Shown here piece by piece: positions 5,506 to 5,992 of a stretch of DNA of 5,992 bases (position 1 is its first letter; the number at the start of each line of letters is the position of its first letter). The notes beneath the pieces were generated by a model, which saw nothing but the letters and a program-made list of their open reading frames with translations, had not been told where the DNA came from and made no database searches. A program made the translations under genes and the position numbers. Source of the DNA: Mxb001 sp051007175 (GTDB taxonomy: Bacteria > Actinomycetota > Actinomycetes > S36-B12); assembly GCA_051007175.1 (NCBI GenBank), contig JBPCSL010000060.1, positions 1 through 5,992 of the forward strand, written 5' to 3'.

Positions 5506-5992
5506 CTATATGCCGGCCGACAGGCCGAAGTCGATGGCCCAATTGGCCCCGGTGACACCGGCCGCCTGCGGCTGGGCCAGGAACCACACCACCTCGGCCA
5601 CCTCGGCGGGCTGAAGGAACCTCGCACGATCTCGCTGCGGATACGCCGATCGCAGCTTGGCGAGGTAGCCCTCGGGATCGTCGCCACCGAAGTCACGCGC
5701 CTGCCCCTGGAGCATGGTGGTTTCGACGTCGGCAGGGCACACCGCATTGACGCGGACACCACGCGGCGCGAGCTCCAGCGCGAGTGCGCGGACGAGGTTG
5801 CTGACCCCGCCCTTGCTCGCGCTGTAGACCGCCGCGCCCGCGTTGCCCTGGATGCCGGCGTCGCTCGAGAGCATCACGATGCTGCCGCCCGTCGCTTCCA
5901 GGTGCGGGATCGCGGCCGAGCTCACGAAGTACGCCGCCTTGAGGTTGACGCCGACGACGCGATCCCACTCCTCCTCGGTGGTCTCCTCGCTC
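5506..5992 (-). CDS. Short-chain dehydrogenase/reductase (C-terminal 161 residues; start beyond the right edge)
   Basis: This is the catalytic half of a classical NAD(P)(H)-dependent SDR oxidoreductase. Counting from the first whole codon at the right edge, the visible features are VNL with the structural Asn (N16), MLSSDAG with the catalytic Ser (S42 or S43), YSASK with the Tyr/Lys pair (Y56, K60) and GVRVNAVCPADVETTM after the active site. The usual C-terminal block follows: PAEVAEVVWFLAQ, then VTGANWAIDFGLSAG. The last block has IDFG where VDGG is common. The Rossmann TGxxxGxG motif would be outside the window, so cofactor preference and full length are unknown. Substrate specificity cannot be inferred because the family is very broad. 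A GTG at 5925 is internal, downstream of conserved NL-K sequence, and is not the start. It converges on the secreted-protein gene across a 208-bp gap. Confidence 0.93.
   Translation of the reverse strand, partial: SEETTEEEWDRVVGVNLKAAYFVSSAAIPHLEATGGSIVMLSSDAGIQGNAGAAVYSASKGGVSNLVRALALELAPRGVRVNAVCPADVETTMLQGQARDFGGDDPEGYLAKLRSAYPQRDRARFLQPAEVAEVVWFLAQPQAAGVTGANWAIDFGLSAGI

Overview
The window looks like chromosomal DNA from a high-GC Gram-positive bacterium (Actinomycetota). The reading frames have G or C at most third codon positions, GTG is used as a start, TAnnnT-type -10 boxes lie close to start codons, and the cytochrome bd genes run cydA-cydB-cydD as they do in actinobacteria. The genus cannot be named from the sequence alone. 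Nothing resembles a transposase, phage, CRISPR array, tRNA or rRNA.

Left half, minus strand: a cytochrome bd oxidase operon read right to left. It holds cydA (3631-2201), cydB (2185-1097) and the 5' two-thirds of a coding frame for CydD (983 to the left edge). CydA and CydB form the quinol oxidase itself. CydD is half of the CydDC ABC exporter that the oxidase needs for assembly, and cydC is expected just beyond the left edge. cydA and cydB are 15 bp apart. The cydB-cydD gap is larger (113 bp) and is almost exactly filled by a 35-codon ATG frame that may be only a coupling leader.

Middle: a 129-bp divergent promoter region (3632-3760). It contains a near-palindrome, GGGACTTTGGTCCC, that closely matches the core of the DosR/DevR dormancy-regulator box. 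The site sits where a class II activator would sit for a cydA promoter. This suggests that the high-affinity oxidase is switched on by a hypoxia/NO/CO-sensing two-component system. The same site is about 65 bp upstream of the divergent gene.

Right half, plus strand: an EamA/DMT-family 10-helix transporter (3761-4714), probably translated from a leaderless or nearly leaderless mRNA. After it comes a small exported protein of unknown function (4797-5297), with its own ribosome binding site and a strong terminator. Converging from the right edge on the minus strand is the C-terminal part of a short-chain dehydrogenase/reductase (5992-5506). The 208-bp convergent gap between the last two genes holds the terminator hairpin and a separate, perfect 21-bp inverted repeat of lower GC.

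No wholly new system is evident. The points most worth a second look are the DosR-like box on cydA, the perfect inverted repeat at 5418-5468, the uncharacterised secreted protein with an inverted repeat around its possible promoter, and the small frame between cydB and cydD.
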